From assembly GCA_023400055.1 (NCBI GenBank), contig JAEXFN010000035.1:186001-250000 (forward strand): a stretch of 64,000 bases of DNA, written 5' to 3'. Below, piece after piece: positions 17,834 through 27,629 of this stretch (position 1 is the stretch's first letter; the number at the start of each line of letters is the position of its first letter). Under the pieces are notes generated by a model. The model saw nothing but the letters and a program-made list of their open reading frames with translations, had not been told where the DNA came from and made no database searches. The translations under genes and the position numbers were made by a program. Origin of the DNA: Bacillota bacterium (GTDB taxonomy: Bacteria > Bacillota > UBA4882 > UBA8346).

Positions 17834-17903
17834 AAATGGACCCCTTTAAAAATTATAATTGCTTATCCCATAATCCATCGGCCGCTACCAAGTTTTGAAG
17901 CCG

Positions 17904-20093
17904 CTATTTCTTCAGCTTGGCCAATGCTTCAGCCAATGCCGTATTGAGCGGCGCATTGTCCTGCTGGCGGTTGAGGAATTGATTCACCTCGCGTTTGTTG
18001 GCCTTGCCCTTCTCCTCTTCCCGGCGTTTGGTAAAAGCGGTTAATTTCTCACGGTAACCGCAACTGCAGCTGAAAAGCTTATTTTCACCCTCGCCACGCA
18101 GTTCCAGCTGCTTATGGCATTGCGGGCAACGGGCGTTGGAAGTGATCGAGACGTTCTGACGGTAGCCGCACTCCCGGTCCTGACAGACCAGCATCTCGCC
18201 GCGTTTTCCCTTGACTTGCAACATGAACTTGCCGCATTGCGGGCATTTGACCCGGGTCAGATTGTCGTGGCGGAAGGTTTGGCCGCTGCCGGCCACGGTG
18301 GTCACCAAACGGGCGGCATAATCACGGATCCCCGCCATGAACTGCCGCCGGTCGGCCCGTCCCCGGCTGATCTGGGTCAGTTGCTGTTCCCATTGAGCGG
18401 TCAGTTCGGCCGACTTCAACTCCGACGGGACCAGATTAATCAATTGCATTCCCTTCGAGGTCGGGACGATGGCCTTGCCTTGCCGTTCCATATAAAAGGA
18501 GTTGAACAGCTTTTCGATGATCTCGGCCCGGGTGGCCGGCGTGCCCAGCCCGCTGCTGTTGTCCAGCGCCTCCCGGAGCTCGCGGTCGGCGATCAACTTG
18601 CCGGGATGCTCCATCGCCGAAAGCAAGGTGGCTTCGGTGTAACGGGCCGGCGGCTTGGTCATTCCCGCGACGGTCCGGGCCGAAAGCAGCTTTAGCTTCT
18701 CTCCTTGGCGTAGTTCAGGCAGGGATTGCTCCGGCGCCTCGTCCCCGTCGTCCTTTTCATCGTCCGGGCCGGAGCCGGCAATGCTGTCATCGATTCCCCG
18801 CCAGCCTTTGGCTTTGACGATCTTTCCCTGAGCAGCGAAGATCTCGCCGGCGACTTCGACCTTGACCGTGGTCTGCTCGTATTCGAAAGGTGCTGACAGC
18901 ACCGCCAAAAAACGCTTGACGATCAGATCGTAGACTTTCAGCTCTTCCGGACTGAGTTTACTTAAATACACCGGCTCCTCGGTGGGGATGATCGCATGGT
19001 GGTCGCTGACTTTCGCATTGTCGACCAGCCGCTTGGTCACCGTCAGCTTCTGGGCCAGAATTCTCCGAGCCAATTCGGCATAGGCTCCGGTGGCAATAGC
19101 CTTCAACCGTTCCGGCAAAGTCGGCACGATATCTTCACTCAAGTAGCGGGAATCGGTACGGGGATAGGTCACCAGCTTATGTTGCTCGTAAAGTTGTTGC
19201 ATCACCGAAGAAGTCATTTTGGCCGAAAAACCATAACGCCGGTTGGCGTCGCGTTGCAGTTCGGTCAGATCGTAGGCCAATGGCGGCGGCTCTTTTTTGG
19301 CTTCTTTTTTCAGCTCCACGATGGTCCCGGTCTGGCCGGCAGTTTTGGCGGCGATGGCCTCGGCCCGTCCTTTGTCGAAGAGCCGGTTCTGGCCATTGGT
19401 GGCGTCCCGCCACTGCAGGATGAAACCTCCGGTGCCGGCCTGCACCGTCCAATACGGCTTGGGCACGAACCGCTTGATCTCATTCTCCCGCTCGACTACC
19501 AGCGCCAGGGTCGGGGTCTGGACCCGGCCGGCCGAGAGCTGGGCATTGTATTTGCAGGTGAGTGCCCGGGTGACGTTCAGTCCGACCAGCCAGTCGGCCT
19601 CGGCCCGGCATTCGGCGGCCGCGTACAAGCGCTCATATTCCCGGCCCGGTTTGAGGTTATTAAACCCTTCCTTGATGGCCCGCTCGGTCTGGGATGAGAT
19701 CCACAGCCGCTTGATGGGCTTATGCCAGCCCACTTTCTGAATGATCCACCGCGCCACCAGTTCGCCTTCGCGGCCGGCGTCGGTGGCGATGACCATTTCG
19801 GCGATCTCCGGCTGCTTCATCAGCTCCTTGACCACCTTGAACTGCCGGGCCGTCTCGCGGATCACCACCAGTTCCATCCTATCCGGCAGCATCGGCAAGT
19901 CTTCCAGGTTCCAGGTCTTATATTTGTCGTCATAGGCTTCCGGGTCGGCCAGAGTGACCAGATGGCCGAGGGCCCAGGAAACGATGTATTTGGCTCCGAT
20001 CAGGCAGCCGTTTCCTTTCTGATTGCATTGCAGGATCTTGGCGATTTCGCGGCCGACCGACGGTTTCTCGGCTAGGACCAGGATTTTGGACAT
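17904..20093 (-). CDS. topB: DNA topoisomerase III
   Basis: Type IA topoisomerase of 729 aa, decatenating DNA in the cytoplasm. Seen: TOPRIM start LVLAEKPSVGREIAK, the acidic motif ATDAGREGELVARW, and the active-site Tyr in LVTYPRTDSRYLSEDI. Two C-terminal zinc ribbons follow, each with paired Cys: CPQCGKF..CQDREC and CPQCHKQ..CSCGYRE. A low-complexity basic tail ends the protein. Length and Cys pattern fit Bacillota TopB. Ribosome site GGAG lies 8 nt before the ATG. Confidence 0.96.
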   Translation of the reverse strand: MSKILVLAEKPSVGREIAKILQCNQKGNGCLIGAKYIVSWALGHLVTLADPEAYDDKYKTWNLEDLPMLPDRMELVVIRETARQFKVVKELMKQPEIAEMVIATDAGREGELVARWIIQKVGWHKPIKRLWISSQTERAIKEGFNNLKPGREYERLYAAAECRAEADWLVGLNVTRALTCKYNAQLSAGRVQTPTLALVVERENEIKRFVPKPYWTVQAGTGGFILQWRDATNGQNRLFDKGRAEAIAAKTAGQTGTIVELKKEAKKEPPPLAYDLTELQRDANRRYGFSAKMTSSVMQQLYEQHKLVTYPRTDSRYLSEDIVPTLPERLKAIATGAYAELARRILAQKLTVTKRLVDNAKVSDHHAIIPTEEPVYLSKLSPEELKVYDLIVKRFLAVLSAPFEYEQTTVKVEVAGEIFAAQGKIVKAKGWRGIDDSIAGSGPDDEKDDGDEAPEQSLPELRQGEKLKLLSARTVAGMTKPPARYTEATLLSAMEHPGKLIADRELREALDNSSGLGTPATRAEIIEKLFNSFYMERQGKAIVPTSKGMQLINLVPSELKSAELTAQWEQQLTQISRGRADRRQFMAGIRDYAARLVTTVAGSGQTFRHDNLTRVKCPQCGKFMLQVKGKRGEMLVCQDRECGYRQNVSITSNARCPQCHKQLELRGEGENKLFSCSCGYREKLTAFTKRREEEKGKANKREVNQFLNRQQDNAPLNTALAEALAKLKK

Positions 20094-20194
20094 GGTTACG
20101 CTCCATTCTCGATGTTCAAATTTTGGTTTATCGCAAAACGTTCCATTTAAAACGCGCTATCTTAATTTATATTTACGATGAAAACCAAACAAAC

Positions 20195-20629
20195 CTAGCT
20201 TCCCCAAAACTGCATCATTCCGGGACCGAAATTTTCATTCGGCCTTTTCCAAAAACCAAACCGTTCATAAAACGCCTCCTTGCCGCACGCGGCCATCAGT
20301 CCGACCACCGCCCCGGAACAGGCCTTTTGTCCGATAAAGGCCATGATCTTGTCCATCATGGCACAGCCGACGCCCATGCGTTGATAGGCCGGGCTGACGA
20401 TCACGTCTTGAATATAAAAACAAGTGCTGCCATCCCCGACGATCCGGGCAGTGCCGATGACTTTGCCCTCGGCCAGCGCGCAGACTCCGTAAAGCGAATG
20501 GCGCAACCCCGCTTCAAAGGCAGCCAAGTCACATTGGCCCCAGCCAACCGCCAGCCGCAATTCGGCTAGTTCGGCGGCGGTCGGTTTGCGTTCCACCCAT
20601 TGAATCTCAGGCAACGGTAGTTTCCTCAT
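20195..20629 (-). CDS. GNAT family N-acetyltransferase
   Basis: 144 aa. Acetyl-CoA-binding motif A is IQDVIVSPAYQRMGVGCAMM, and the C-terminal strand has GLMAACGKEAFYERFGFWKRP. The acceptor is unknown; it belongs to the short ElaA/YjcF-like GNAT set. It stands alone on the minus strand between the topoisomerase and aminotransferase genes. Confidence 0.88.
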   Translation of the reverse strand: MRKLPLPEIQWVERKPTAAELAELRLAVGWGQCDLAAFEAGLRHSLYGVCALAEGKVIGTARIVGDGSTCFYIQDVIVSPAYQRMGVGCAMMDKIMAFIGQKACSGAVVGLMAACGKEAFYERFGFWKRPNENFGPGMMQFWGS

Positions 20630-20683
20630 TTCATTTCAATAATCAGGACGGGTGTCTAGAGCCGGACAGAACGTTCTTTTGCC

Positions 20684-21913
20684 CTAAAAAACCAGTCCAA
20701 GCCCGTTCAAACGCCGCTTGGCCTCGGCGATGATCTTTTTCTCCTCCTCATAGCCATCGGCTTCGAAGGTCACCGAGAATCTCAAGTAGGCTCCGGCATC
20801 ATCCCAAGGTACGGTCGAGATGCACGCTTTTTTGATCAGATACTCCGCGGCCGCCTCGGCATTTTCAAAAACTACCCCCGACCGCGTCCCTTTCGGAGCC
20901 GGAACGTAGCAATAGAACGAACCCTTCGGTTTGCTGGCCGCGAAACCTACTTCCCGCAATGCCGCCACCAACAGGTCATGGCGACGCGAATACCGTTCGC
21001 AATTGGCCAGGATCAGCTCGGGATGTTGCAAGGCATAAATGCCGGCCTTCTGAATGGCGCGGAACTGGCCGGAGTCGGTGTTGTCCTTGACGGTGCCGTA
21101 CGCCTCGATGATCTTCGGATGGCCCACCACAAACGCCAAACGCCAGCCGGTCATGTTAAACGCTTTGGAGAGCGAATGCACCTCCACCCCGACATCCATG
21201 GCGCCATCCACCGCCAGAAAGCTCAACGGCTCATAGCCATCGAAGGTCAGCGCGGCGTAGGCGGCGTCGCAAATCACAAAAATGTTATGCTGGCGGGCGA
21301 ACCGGACCACGCTTTCATAGAATTCCCTGGTCGCCACCTGGCCGGTGGGATTGTTGGGATAGTTGATATACAACAGCTTCGCTTTTTTCAGCACCGCGGC
21401 GGGGATCGCCGAGAAATCGGGGTAAAATTGGTTCTCCGGACGCAACGGCAGCTGGTAGATTTCTCCGCCGAGATACTGGGTATAAGTGGAGGTCACCGGA
21501 TAACCGGGATAAGTAGTGAGCGTGATCTCACCCGGATTGATCAGGCACAGCGGCAGCATGGCCAGGATCGGCTTGGAACCGATGCCATGGATGATATTGG
21601 CGGCGGTCAGATTCGCGATGCCATAAACCCGCTCCATGTAGGCGGCGGCCGCCTCCTGGAACTCGCGGATCCCGTTATCCGAGTACCAGCGGTTCTCCGG
21701 TTTTCCGGCCTCGCGGGCCAACACTGCGACGATGCCCGGGTCGGCCGGCTGGTCCGGTTCTCCGACCCCCATGTCGATCAGCGGGAGGTCGGGATTGTTG
21801 GCCCGCGCTTCATCCTTGGCCCGTTTGATCCGGACGAACTTATACACCGTGGTGGCCTTGCCAAAATCAAGGCCGCCCAAGCGTTGGGCGATCTTATCGC
21901 TGATAAAATCCAT
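20684..21913 (-). CDS. dapL: LL-diaminopimelate aminotransferase
   Basis: PLP enzyme, about 409 aa, converting tetrahydrodipicolinate directly to LL-diaminopimelate for lysine and peptidoglycan. Characteristic features: VRIKRAKDEARANNPDLPLI near the N-terminus, DMGVGEPDQPADPGIV, YSDNGIREFQEAAAAYM, the NNPTG motif in YINYPNNPTGQVA, and the PLP lysine in VHSLSKAFNMTGWR. DapL is typical of strict anaerobes, some Bacillota among them. The frame opens at TTG 21940, but GGAGG 6 nt before ATG 21913 gives the better start. The methyltransferase gene lies just upstream, 42 bp away. Confidence 0.93.
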   Translation of the reverse strand: MDFISDKIAQRLGGLDFGKATTVYKFVRIKRAKDEARANNPDLPLIDMGVGEPDQPADPGIVAVLAREAGKPENRWYSDNGIREFQEAAAAYMERVYGIANLTAANIIHGIGSKPILAMLPLCLINPGEITLTTYPGYPVTSTYTQYLGGEIYQLPLRPENQFYPDFSAIPAAVLKKAKLLYINYPNNPTGQVATREFYESVVRFARQHNIFVICDAAYAALTFDGYEPLSFLAVDGAMDVGVEVHSLSKAFNMTGWRLAFVVGHPKIIEAYGTVKDNTDSGQFRAIQKAGIYALQHPELILANCERYSRRHDLLVAALREVGFAASKPKGSFYCYVPAPKGTRSGVVFENAEAAAEYLIKKACISTVPWDDAGAYLRFSVTFEADGYEEEKKIIAEAKRRLNGLGLVF

Positions 21914-21955
21914 GGCCACCTCCGCGAGCTGCTTTTTCAAATCTGATACTGCTTT

Positions 21956-22558
21956 CTAACGTTTTTGGGCACTCATCAGAAACAGCGGATACTGTTTATC
22001 CTGTTTCGACACGGTGTAACAGATGCTGCTGCGGACGTCGGAAAAACCGATGGCCCGCAACGTCGCCGCCAGCTCTTCCGTTTCAAAGCCGTGATGTCCG
22101 GTAAAGTCCGGGCTGTGGAAGGTTCCGTCTTCTTTGACCAAATCGGCGATGCACAACCATCCCCCGGGTTGTAACAGATCGTAAAAAGCTTGTAAAACCA
22201 CTCCGAGCGGATTCACATGATGCAATGCCATCAACGTGTAAATCAGATCCAACTTAAGGCTGGGCAGTTCACCGGCACTGAGATCGATCCGCAAGGGTCT
22301 CATGTTGGCGATCCCGAGTTTTTCAATCTTCTGTTCCACCACGGACAACATGCCCGTCGAACTGTCGCCGAGCCATATCTCATGTAAATACGGCTGCAGG
22401 TTGAAACTCAACAAACCCGTGCCGCAGCCGTATTCCAAAGCGACTCTGCGGTCAAGGTCCGGAATCTCCTTTATGATCGCCTCGGCAACGATTTTAGCCC
22501 GTTCCAAACGTCCCGGTTCGTTATCCCACTGTAAAGCCAATCGATCAAAATCTTCCAT
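21956..22558 (-). CDS. Class I SAM-dependent methyltransferase
   Basis: 200 aa. Motif I is ALEYGCGTGLLSFNL, followed by IWLGDSSTGML, then LDLIYTLMALHHV and LLQPGGWLCIADLVKEDG, the usual order of a Rossmann methyltransferase. The acceptor is unknown; it resembles UbiE/YcgJ-type small-molecule methyltransferases. It lies 42 bp upstream of dapL on the same strand and may be co-transcribed, without an obvious functional link. Confidence 0.88.
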   Translation of the reverse strand: MEDFDRLALQWDNEPGRLERAKIVAEAIIKEIPDLDRRVALEYGCGTGLLSFNLQPYLHEIWLGDSSTGMLSVVEQKIEKLGIANMRPLRIDLSAGELPSLKLDLIYTLMALHHVNPLGVVLQAFYDLLQPGGWLCIADLVKEDGTFHSPDFTGHHGFETEELAATLRAIGFSDVRSSICYTVSKQDKQYPLFLMSAQKR

Positions 22559-22758
22559 CGCAACCTCCCGAAAATATTGGCTGGCAGATCGCCCGTAAAT
22601 GACGGCTTGGGTACATTTCTTCCTTTACCACTTATCTCCTGCCGTAATCCCATCGTTTCCCGTCAAATATATCCTATATCTAAAAATGTTTTGATAATCC
22701 CTGTCCGAAGGGAGGAATTCCTGATTTGAAGACTAAACTACCGGGCTTCTTAAATTTG

Positions 22759-22797
22759 AGGCAAACAAGCCAGCCTTTGAGCATGACTTGTTTGCCT
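22759..22797 (-). terminator. Possible terminator after the carboxypeptidase gene
   Basis: AGGCAAACAAG (22759-22769) pairs perfectly with CTTGTTTGCCT (22787-22797), loop 17 nt. It lies 64 bp past the stop of the M32 gene. No clear T-run follows on the minus strand, so termination is uncertain. No other feature was recognised between 22559 and 22860. Confidence 0.4.
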
Positions 22798-22860
22798 TGA
22801 TTAACGTGCATCGTCCAAATAGAAGCTTAATTTCGGGGACTGTCAAAACTTCTTCTATAA

Positions 22861-24381
22861 CTAGTTCAGGGCATACAACTCCCCGTACTTGCTCTTTAAA
22901 TAGCGCACATACGGCTCGATAGTAATCGGTTTGCCGGTGGCCCGCTGCACAATCTCGGTTCCCGATAACTGCCGTCCGTATTGATAGATGTGTTCTTTGA
23001 GCCAGCCGTGCAAGGTTTGGAAACGGCCCGCAGCGATCTCCGCCGGGATCTGGGGATGAGCCGCCAGGGCGGCTTCAAAGAATTGCGCGCTTAGAATATT
23101 GCCCAGCGTATAGCTTTGGAAGTAACCGCCGATGGTCCCGCTGTACCAGTGCATATCCTGGAGCACGCCCAAGCTGTCGTCGGGCGGCGTTATCCCCAGA
23201 TCGCTCCGGTAGCGTTCATTCCAGGCCGCGGGCAGGTCGGCCACTGCCAGTTTTCCCTCGAGCATCGCCAATTCTAGATCGAAGCGGATCATCACGTGCA
23301 GGTTGTAGGTCACTTCGTCAGCGTCGGTCCGGATCAACGACCGCTCCACCTTATTGAGCGCCCGGTAGAAGGTCTCCCGCTCCACCCGGCCCAGTTGTTG
23401 CGGGAAGACCGCCTGCAGCTTGGGATAGAAATACTCCCAAAAATGGCGGCTCCGCCCCACCAGGTTCTCCCAGAGCCGCGACTGGCTCTCGTGGACGCCC
23501 ATCGCGGTGCCGCTGGCCAGCGGAGTCGCTTCCCAAACCGGGTCGATCCCCTGCTCATACAGGGCGTGGCCGCTCTCGTGAATGGTGCTGAAGAGCGCCT
23601 CGCTGAGCCGGTCCTCTTTGATCCGGGTGGTGATCCGGACATCGTCGATGGAGAACGAGGTGGTAAAGGGATGCGGGCTCTTATCCTGACGGCCCCGGTT
23701 GAAATCATACCCCATCTGCTGGGCGACGCTCACTCCGAAGCGCCATTGATCCGCCTCCGGGAAATGCTGTTTCAGGCAGGAATCATCCGGCGCGGGCTGG
23801 GCGGTGATCTCCCGGACCAACGCGGTCAATTCCGGGCGCAACTGGGCGAAGAGCGGCCGAATCGTCGCGACGGTCAGCCCTTCATCCAGGCCGTCGATGA
23901 GCGGGTCGGCGATGTGCTGGTAACCCGGGTAAAAATTCGCCAATTGCCTGCTGTAGTCCAGCGTCTTTTCGAGCAAAGGCTGGACGAGCCGGAAATTCTT
24001 CTCCGCCCGGGCTTTGGCCCAGGCCTCATAGGTGCGGGAAGTGTGTTCCGAAAATTCGGCGGTGAATTTGGGCGGAACCTTGACCTCCCGTTCGTAATCG
24101 CGGGTCGCCACCCGGATCAGGGCGGCATCGGGCGAATCATCGGACAAACTGCCCGCCAGCGGCTGGAGTTCCTCCAACAGCCGGCCCAGCCCGGGATCGG
24201 TCGCCTTTTCGTGGGCCAGCCGTTCCATGGTGGCCAATTGGCGGGCCCGCGCCGCTCCGGCCCCCGGCGGCATCAACGCCATCTGATCCCAGGATAGGAC
24301 GGCCGCCGCCGCCCGTAAATCGCTGAGCTCCGCCAGACGGATCTTCAATTCCGCCAGCGGACTGTTCTGGTTCAAGCTCAA
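22861..24381 (-). CDS. Carboxypeptidase M32 (Taq type)
   Basis: Zinc metallocarboxypeptidase of about 506 aa, removing C-terminal residues from peptides, cytoplasmic. The HEXXH zinc motif is in STIHESGHALYEQG, followed by GVHESQSRLWEN containing the downstream Glu ligand. Upstream is SFSIDDVRITTRI, and later RTDADEVTYNLHVMIRFDLE, both typical of the family. The frame opens at 24411; an AAAGGA ribosome site about 10 nt before TTG 24381 suggests that start. Monocistronic. Confidence 0.92.
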   Translation of the reverse strand: MSLNQNSPLAELKIRLAELSDLRAAAAVLSWDQMALMPPGAGAARARQLATMERLAHEKATDPGLGRLLEELQPLAGSLSDDSPDAALIRVATRDYEREVKVPPKFTAEFSEHTSRTYEAWAKARAEKNFRLVQPLLEKTLDYSRQLANFYPGYQHIADPLIDGLDEGLTVATIRPLFAQLRPELTALVREITAQPAPDDSCLKQHFPEADQWRFGVSVAQQMGYDFNRGRQDKSPHPFTTSFSIDDVRITTRIKEDRLSEALFSTIHESGHALYEQGIDPVWEATPLASGTAMGVHESQSRLWENLVGRSRHFWEYFYPKLQAVFPQQLGRVERETFYRALNKVERSLIRTDADEVTYNLHVMIRFDLELAMLEGKLAVADLPAAWNERYRSDLGITPPDDSLGVLQDMHWYSGTIGGYFQSYTLGNILSAQFFEAALAAHPQIPAEIAAGRFQTLHGWLKEHIYQYGRQLSGTEIVQRATGKPITIEPYVRYLKSKYGELYALN

Positions 24382-24477
24382 GAGACATACATCCTTTCTA
24401 TATTCGACCAACCCAATGATTTTACAGAATATTCTACCACAAGTCGTTTGATTCCAAAACAGTCGCGGGCGATGATT

Positions 24478-25353
24478 TTAAGTCATCCGTTCCTTTTTTA
24501 AATGCGCCAGGATTGCTTTTTTGATCTCCGGCTCCGAAAGATTGCGGGGCAGATAGCGGATTACCTCACTGCGGATCTCCAAATACGCGTCCCATGTCAA
24601 GCCGTCAAAGATCCGCTCGATCTCCAAATCGGCGCCGGAATCCGCTGCGGATTTGAGTCCCGGCCGGTTGACCGGCAAGAGTGTCAGCGCGGACTCGTCG
24701 GCCTCGGCCGGCGGGCCGGAAGAGGTGGCTCCGGTTCTCGCCGCGTCCCAGAAAAACCGGCCCAAAAATATCCAGCTCCCATGGGATAAGATATCGCCGA
24801 TCGAGTGCGTGAATACCAGTACCCAGCCGATCCCGGCGGCCAACATCAAATTGGCGTAGATCTTCAACTGGCGCTGTTCCGGCTGGGCGGCCAGCTTCCG
24901 TAGTTTCACCCCGTATAAAATTAAAATAACGCCAACCGCCACAACCGCCGCGAGGAAGAGCGGCAGGATACTCTTGATCACCGGCCGCAAATCTGCCAGG
25001 AAGATTGTGGTGCGGGTAATTCCCACCCAAAAATTGAAAGCCAGCTCCAACAGGTTGCAGCCGATGAAGAGCTTGATATAGGGAGAAACCGGTGCGCTCT
25101 GACCAGTCCGATCCAGAACCTTTATCAAGGTTAGCAACAGATAGATCGCTAAGATATAGCCCATGCTGCCCAGCACCGCCGTCAGCGGCGAAAACTGCCA
25201 ATAAAGGCTGTTATCCTGCTGAAACAACTGCCAGAATTCCGCGAACCCGAAAAAAATCCCGGCCACGACAGCCACCCAACCGGCCCTTTTCAGTGCCGTG
25301 CCCGTTTTGGGGTAATCCGGCAAGAAATAACGATGGTTAAGGAATCCGTCCAT
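24478..25353 (-). CDS. Uncharacterised polytopic membrane protein
   Basis: About 291 aa. Roughly five or six hydrophobic helices span residues 20-190 (for example WVAVVAGIFFGFAEFW, YILAIYLLLTLIKVL, FLAAVVAVGVILILYG). A soluble C-terminal region follows, ending with a helical segment DAYLEIRSEVIRYLPRNLSEPEIKKAI (key part LPRNLSEPEIKK). I do not recognise the family. GAGGAGGG lies upstream of ATG 25353, chosen over the longer frame from 25374. The neighbours give no hint of function. Confidence 0.7.
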   Translation of the reverse strand: MDGFLNHRYFLPDYPKTGTALKRAGWVAVVAGIFFGFAEFWQLFQQDNSLYWQFSPLTAVLGSMGYILAIYLLLTLIKVLDRTGQSAPVSPYIKLFIGCNLLELAFNFWVGITRTTIFLADLRPVIKSILPLFLAAVVAVGVILILYGVKLRKLAAQPEQRQLKIYANLMLAAGIGWVLVFTHSIGDILSHGSWIFLGRFFWDAARTGATSSGPPAEADESALTLLPVNRPGLKSAADSGADLEIERIFDGLTWDAYLEIRSEVIRYLPRNLSEPEIKKAILAHLKKERMT

Positions 25354-25755
25354 TTTCCGTGGGTCCCTCCTCACGATGGCTTGCCCGAAATGTGCATCCA
25401 GCTCAGCGTGGCAACTTTGGGTGATCCGCCCGCTGATTCCCCTCCGCCCATCCTGCCGCGTTTCTTCGGGGATAAGAATTCATTTTGCACCGTATATTCT
25501 TCGACCGATTCCGTTTTCTTCCTTCCGGTTTTCATAATAATCATTCCGGCGCGGAATGGAGCTATTCTCCTTGGCAAAAATCCTCATATTTTTTATGGAT
25601 TTTTTAAGATTCTTTCGAGATTTTTTAAAAACCTTTTAGAGGCGGTTTAATTTCATCCCCTATAATGGCGGTAGGAAGTTTGAAGAGCATGAAAGCGGCA
25701 TAATGAGTCAGCCGTTCCGGTTAAGCTATAGCTGGAAGTTACGAGGTGCTTGGCG
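25354..25755. other. Divergent intergenic region, 400 bp
   Basis: Lies between the membrane-protein gene (minus) and the DtxR-type gene (plus). The distal half is T-rich on the plus strand, with repeated runs of T around 25590-25640, and TATAAT occurs at 25661-25666 about 90 bp before the regulator start; its -35 region is weak. Short frames here carry no recognisable domain. No RNA element was seen. Confidence 0.45.
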
Positions 25756-26154
25756 TTGGATAAAATTACGATCTCGCCCGCGCTGGAAGATTATCTGCGG
25801 GTCATCTTGGAATTGCAGGAAGCGGACGAGCCGATTCGGGTCACCGACTTGGCCCAGAAACTGGGGGTGGCCAAGTCCAGCGTCAATCAGGCCGTGGCCC
25901 GGCTGGCGGACATGGAGCTGTTGGTGCATGAGCGCTACGGTCCCTTGGAACTGACCGAATGCGGCGTGGCCAAGGCCGAGGAGATCCGCGAACGCCATCA
26001 GAACCTGCGCCAATTCTTCAGCGACATTTTAGCGGTCGATCCGGGTATCGCCGAACAGGACGCCTGCAATATCGAGCATTATATCAGTCCAGCGACCATG
26101 GCGAAACTGGTCGATTACCTGAACGGGCTTTTGAACTCCGACCGGCCGGAATAA
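25756..26154 (+). CDS. DtxR/MntR-family metal-responsive regulator, short form
   Basis: 132 aa. The N-terminal winged helix reads ISPALEDYLRVILELQE, then IRVTDLAQKLGVAKSSVNQA with the recognition helix, then LVHERYGPLELTECGVAKAE, the wing typical of DtxR/MntR. The dimerisation part has IRERHQNLRQFFSDILAVD, AEQDACNIEHYISP with Cys and His at metal-ligand positions, but it ends soon after. There is no SH3-like third domain, as in MntR. Likely controls metal transport genes elsewhere. GAGGTG 7 nt before TTG 25756 supports that start. Confidence 0.88.
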   Translation: MDKITISPALEDYLRVILELQEADEPIRVTDLAQKLGVAKSSVNQAVARLADMELLVHERYGPLELTECGVAKAEEIRERHQNLRQFFSDILAVDPGIAEQDACNIEHYISPATMAKLVDYLNGLLNSDRPE

Positions 26155-26190
26155 AATCCGCCCGGCTTTCCGTCCGACATGCGGACCCTC

Positions 26191-26234
26191 GTAAATAGAA
26201 CAGGAACCGATTTTCCGGTTCCTGTTCTATTTAC
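26191..26234. terminator. Bidirectional terminator between convergent genes
   Basis: A perfect 19-bp stem, GTAAATAGAACAGGAACCG (26191-26209) with its complement (26216-26234), around a 6-nt loop. It sits between the convergent regulator gene (plus) and deacetylase gene (minus). CTCTTTTG follows on the plus strand. Confidence 0.85.
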
Positions 26235-26267
26235 TCTTTTGTCGCTGGGGCGGCGTCGACCCCAACC

Positions 26268-27320
26268 TTATTCGACGGTCCGGAGCTTCATCCCGCTGGG
26301 CAATTTGCCGACTTTGGCCAGATCGGCCGCAGGCACGCTGACGGTATAGGGATCGCCGTCGCTGACGAACCGCAACTTGGGATTCTTTTTGAAGGTCTCC
26401 ACATAGGCTTTGGGACCCCAGGCGGTATCGCCGGCTTGAATCCGTTCCATCTTATAGGGATTGAAATCCGCGGCGTACGGTGAAAGCGTCGGGCCGGAAC
26501 CCACCAGCAAAATCGAGCTGTAATGGTAGCGGATGCCCTGATATTCCCCGTCGTGCTCCAGCGTCCGGTTTTTGGCGTGGACGCCGAAAGGCAGCGCCAG
26601 GCTCTTGACGACATAACCGGGCACATAGGACTGGATCGCCTGGTTGGCCAGGGCCATCTGCTTCTGCACGCCCAGGTCGTCGGTTTTGCCGAGATTCTGG
26701 TGCCAGTAGGTATGGCTGCCGATCTCGTAGCCGTGGCTCGCCAGATACTGCAATTTCTGCCCGATATACTCCTCCTGGCCGAAGAGGCGCAGTTTGGGCG
26801 GGATGGCCGGCAACACATAGAAGGTCGCGGTCAGCGGGAAATCGGGATGTTGCTTTTTGAAATCCTCCATGATCCCGACCGCCGATTGGGGATCGATCAC
26901 CAGGCGGTCGCCTTCCTTCAAGTAGCGGAACTGGCCCTGGCTGGAGTCGTCAAAGGTGATGACGAACGGGGTCTTGCCGGCCGGAACTTTCAGGCGGCCG
27001 CTCACCACATCTTCCAAAGGCACCGGATAATAACCGTTCTCGTAAAGCAGACGCAGATCTTTGCGGAAATTCTCCGGGGTCCGGCGCCATTCGGCCTCCG
27101 GCGTGCCGATCAGGTGATACTCCAGGATCATCAACTGGCCCAACTCATTGGGTTTCAAGCCGGCCGGGGTCGGCGCGGCCGCTTGGGCGACCACCGGTTT
27201 GGAGTGGGTCGGCGGGACCGGGACCGTGGCCTGCTTGGCACCGGCCAACCCGTGTGACAGGCCGAAGAGCGTTGCGGCAAAGCCCAAGCAGCATAAGACC
27301 GTCCATCGTTTCGAACGCAC
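26268..27320 (-). CDS. Secreted polysaccharide deacetylase (NodB domain)
   Basis: 350 aa with a signal peptide (MRSKRWTVLCCLGF then ATLFGLSHGLAGA). The NodB-type catalytic domain covers roughly residues 85-290: LEYHLIG, then the Asp-Asp motif FVITFDDSSQGQFRYL, and the metal His motif EIGSHTYWHQNLGK. These enzymes remove acetyl groups from peptidoglycan, chitin or biofilm glycans outside the cell. The arrangement with an early FDDS and SHTYWH resembles the PdaB/PgaB-like set. It is single, facing away from folE2 with the fold-back element and array 3 between them. Confidence 0.9.
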   Translation of the reverse strand: MRSKRWTVLCCLGFAATLFGLSHGLAGAKQATVPVPPTHSKPVVAQAAAPTPAGLKPNELGQLMILEYHLIGTPEAEWRRTPENFRKDLRLLYENGYYPVPLEDVVSGRLKVPAGKTPFVITFDDSSQGQFRYLKEGDRLVIDPQSAVGIMEDFKKQHPDFPLTATFYVLPAIPPKLRLFGQEEYIGQKLQYLASHGYEIGSHTYWHQNLGKTDDLGVQKQMALANQAIQSYVPGYVVKSLALPFGVHAKNRTLEHDGEYQGIRYHYSSILLVGSGPTLSPYAADFNPYKMERIQAGDTAWGPKAYVETFKKNPKLRFVSDGDPYTVSVPAADLAKVGKLPSGMKLRTVE

Positions 27321-27629
27321 GCGAAAATTCTCCTCCTTTGATGAATGAAAATCGTTGCACCGTCATTACAATTCCATGCCCAACGACAGCTTCCTGCGTT
27401 TAATTTATGGAAGCCGCCGGACAACCGGGCCGGACGATGAAATTTCAAAGCACCGCGCCAAAATTTCGCAATCCGATATTATTGATATATAAGTTCTCAA
27501 CTTTCAGAGAAAAAATCGAAGCCTTGTACATAAGCATGAAAAGAAAAATAGAAAGATACCTTGATAAAGGACTTAAAAATCAGATCAGACATGGAATGCA
27601 AAGGGGAAAGCTTTTTTGATGCTTGCTTC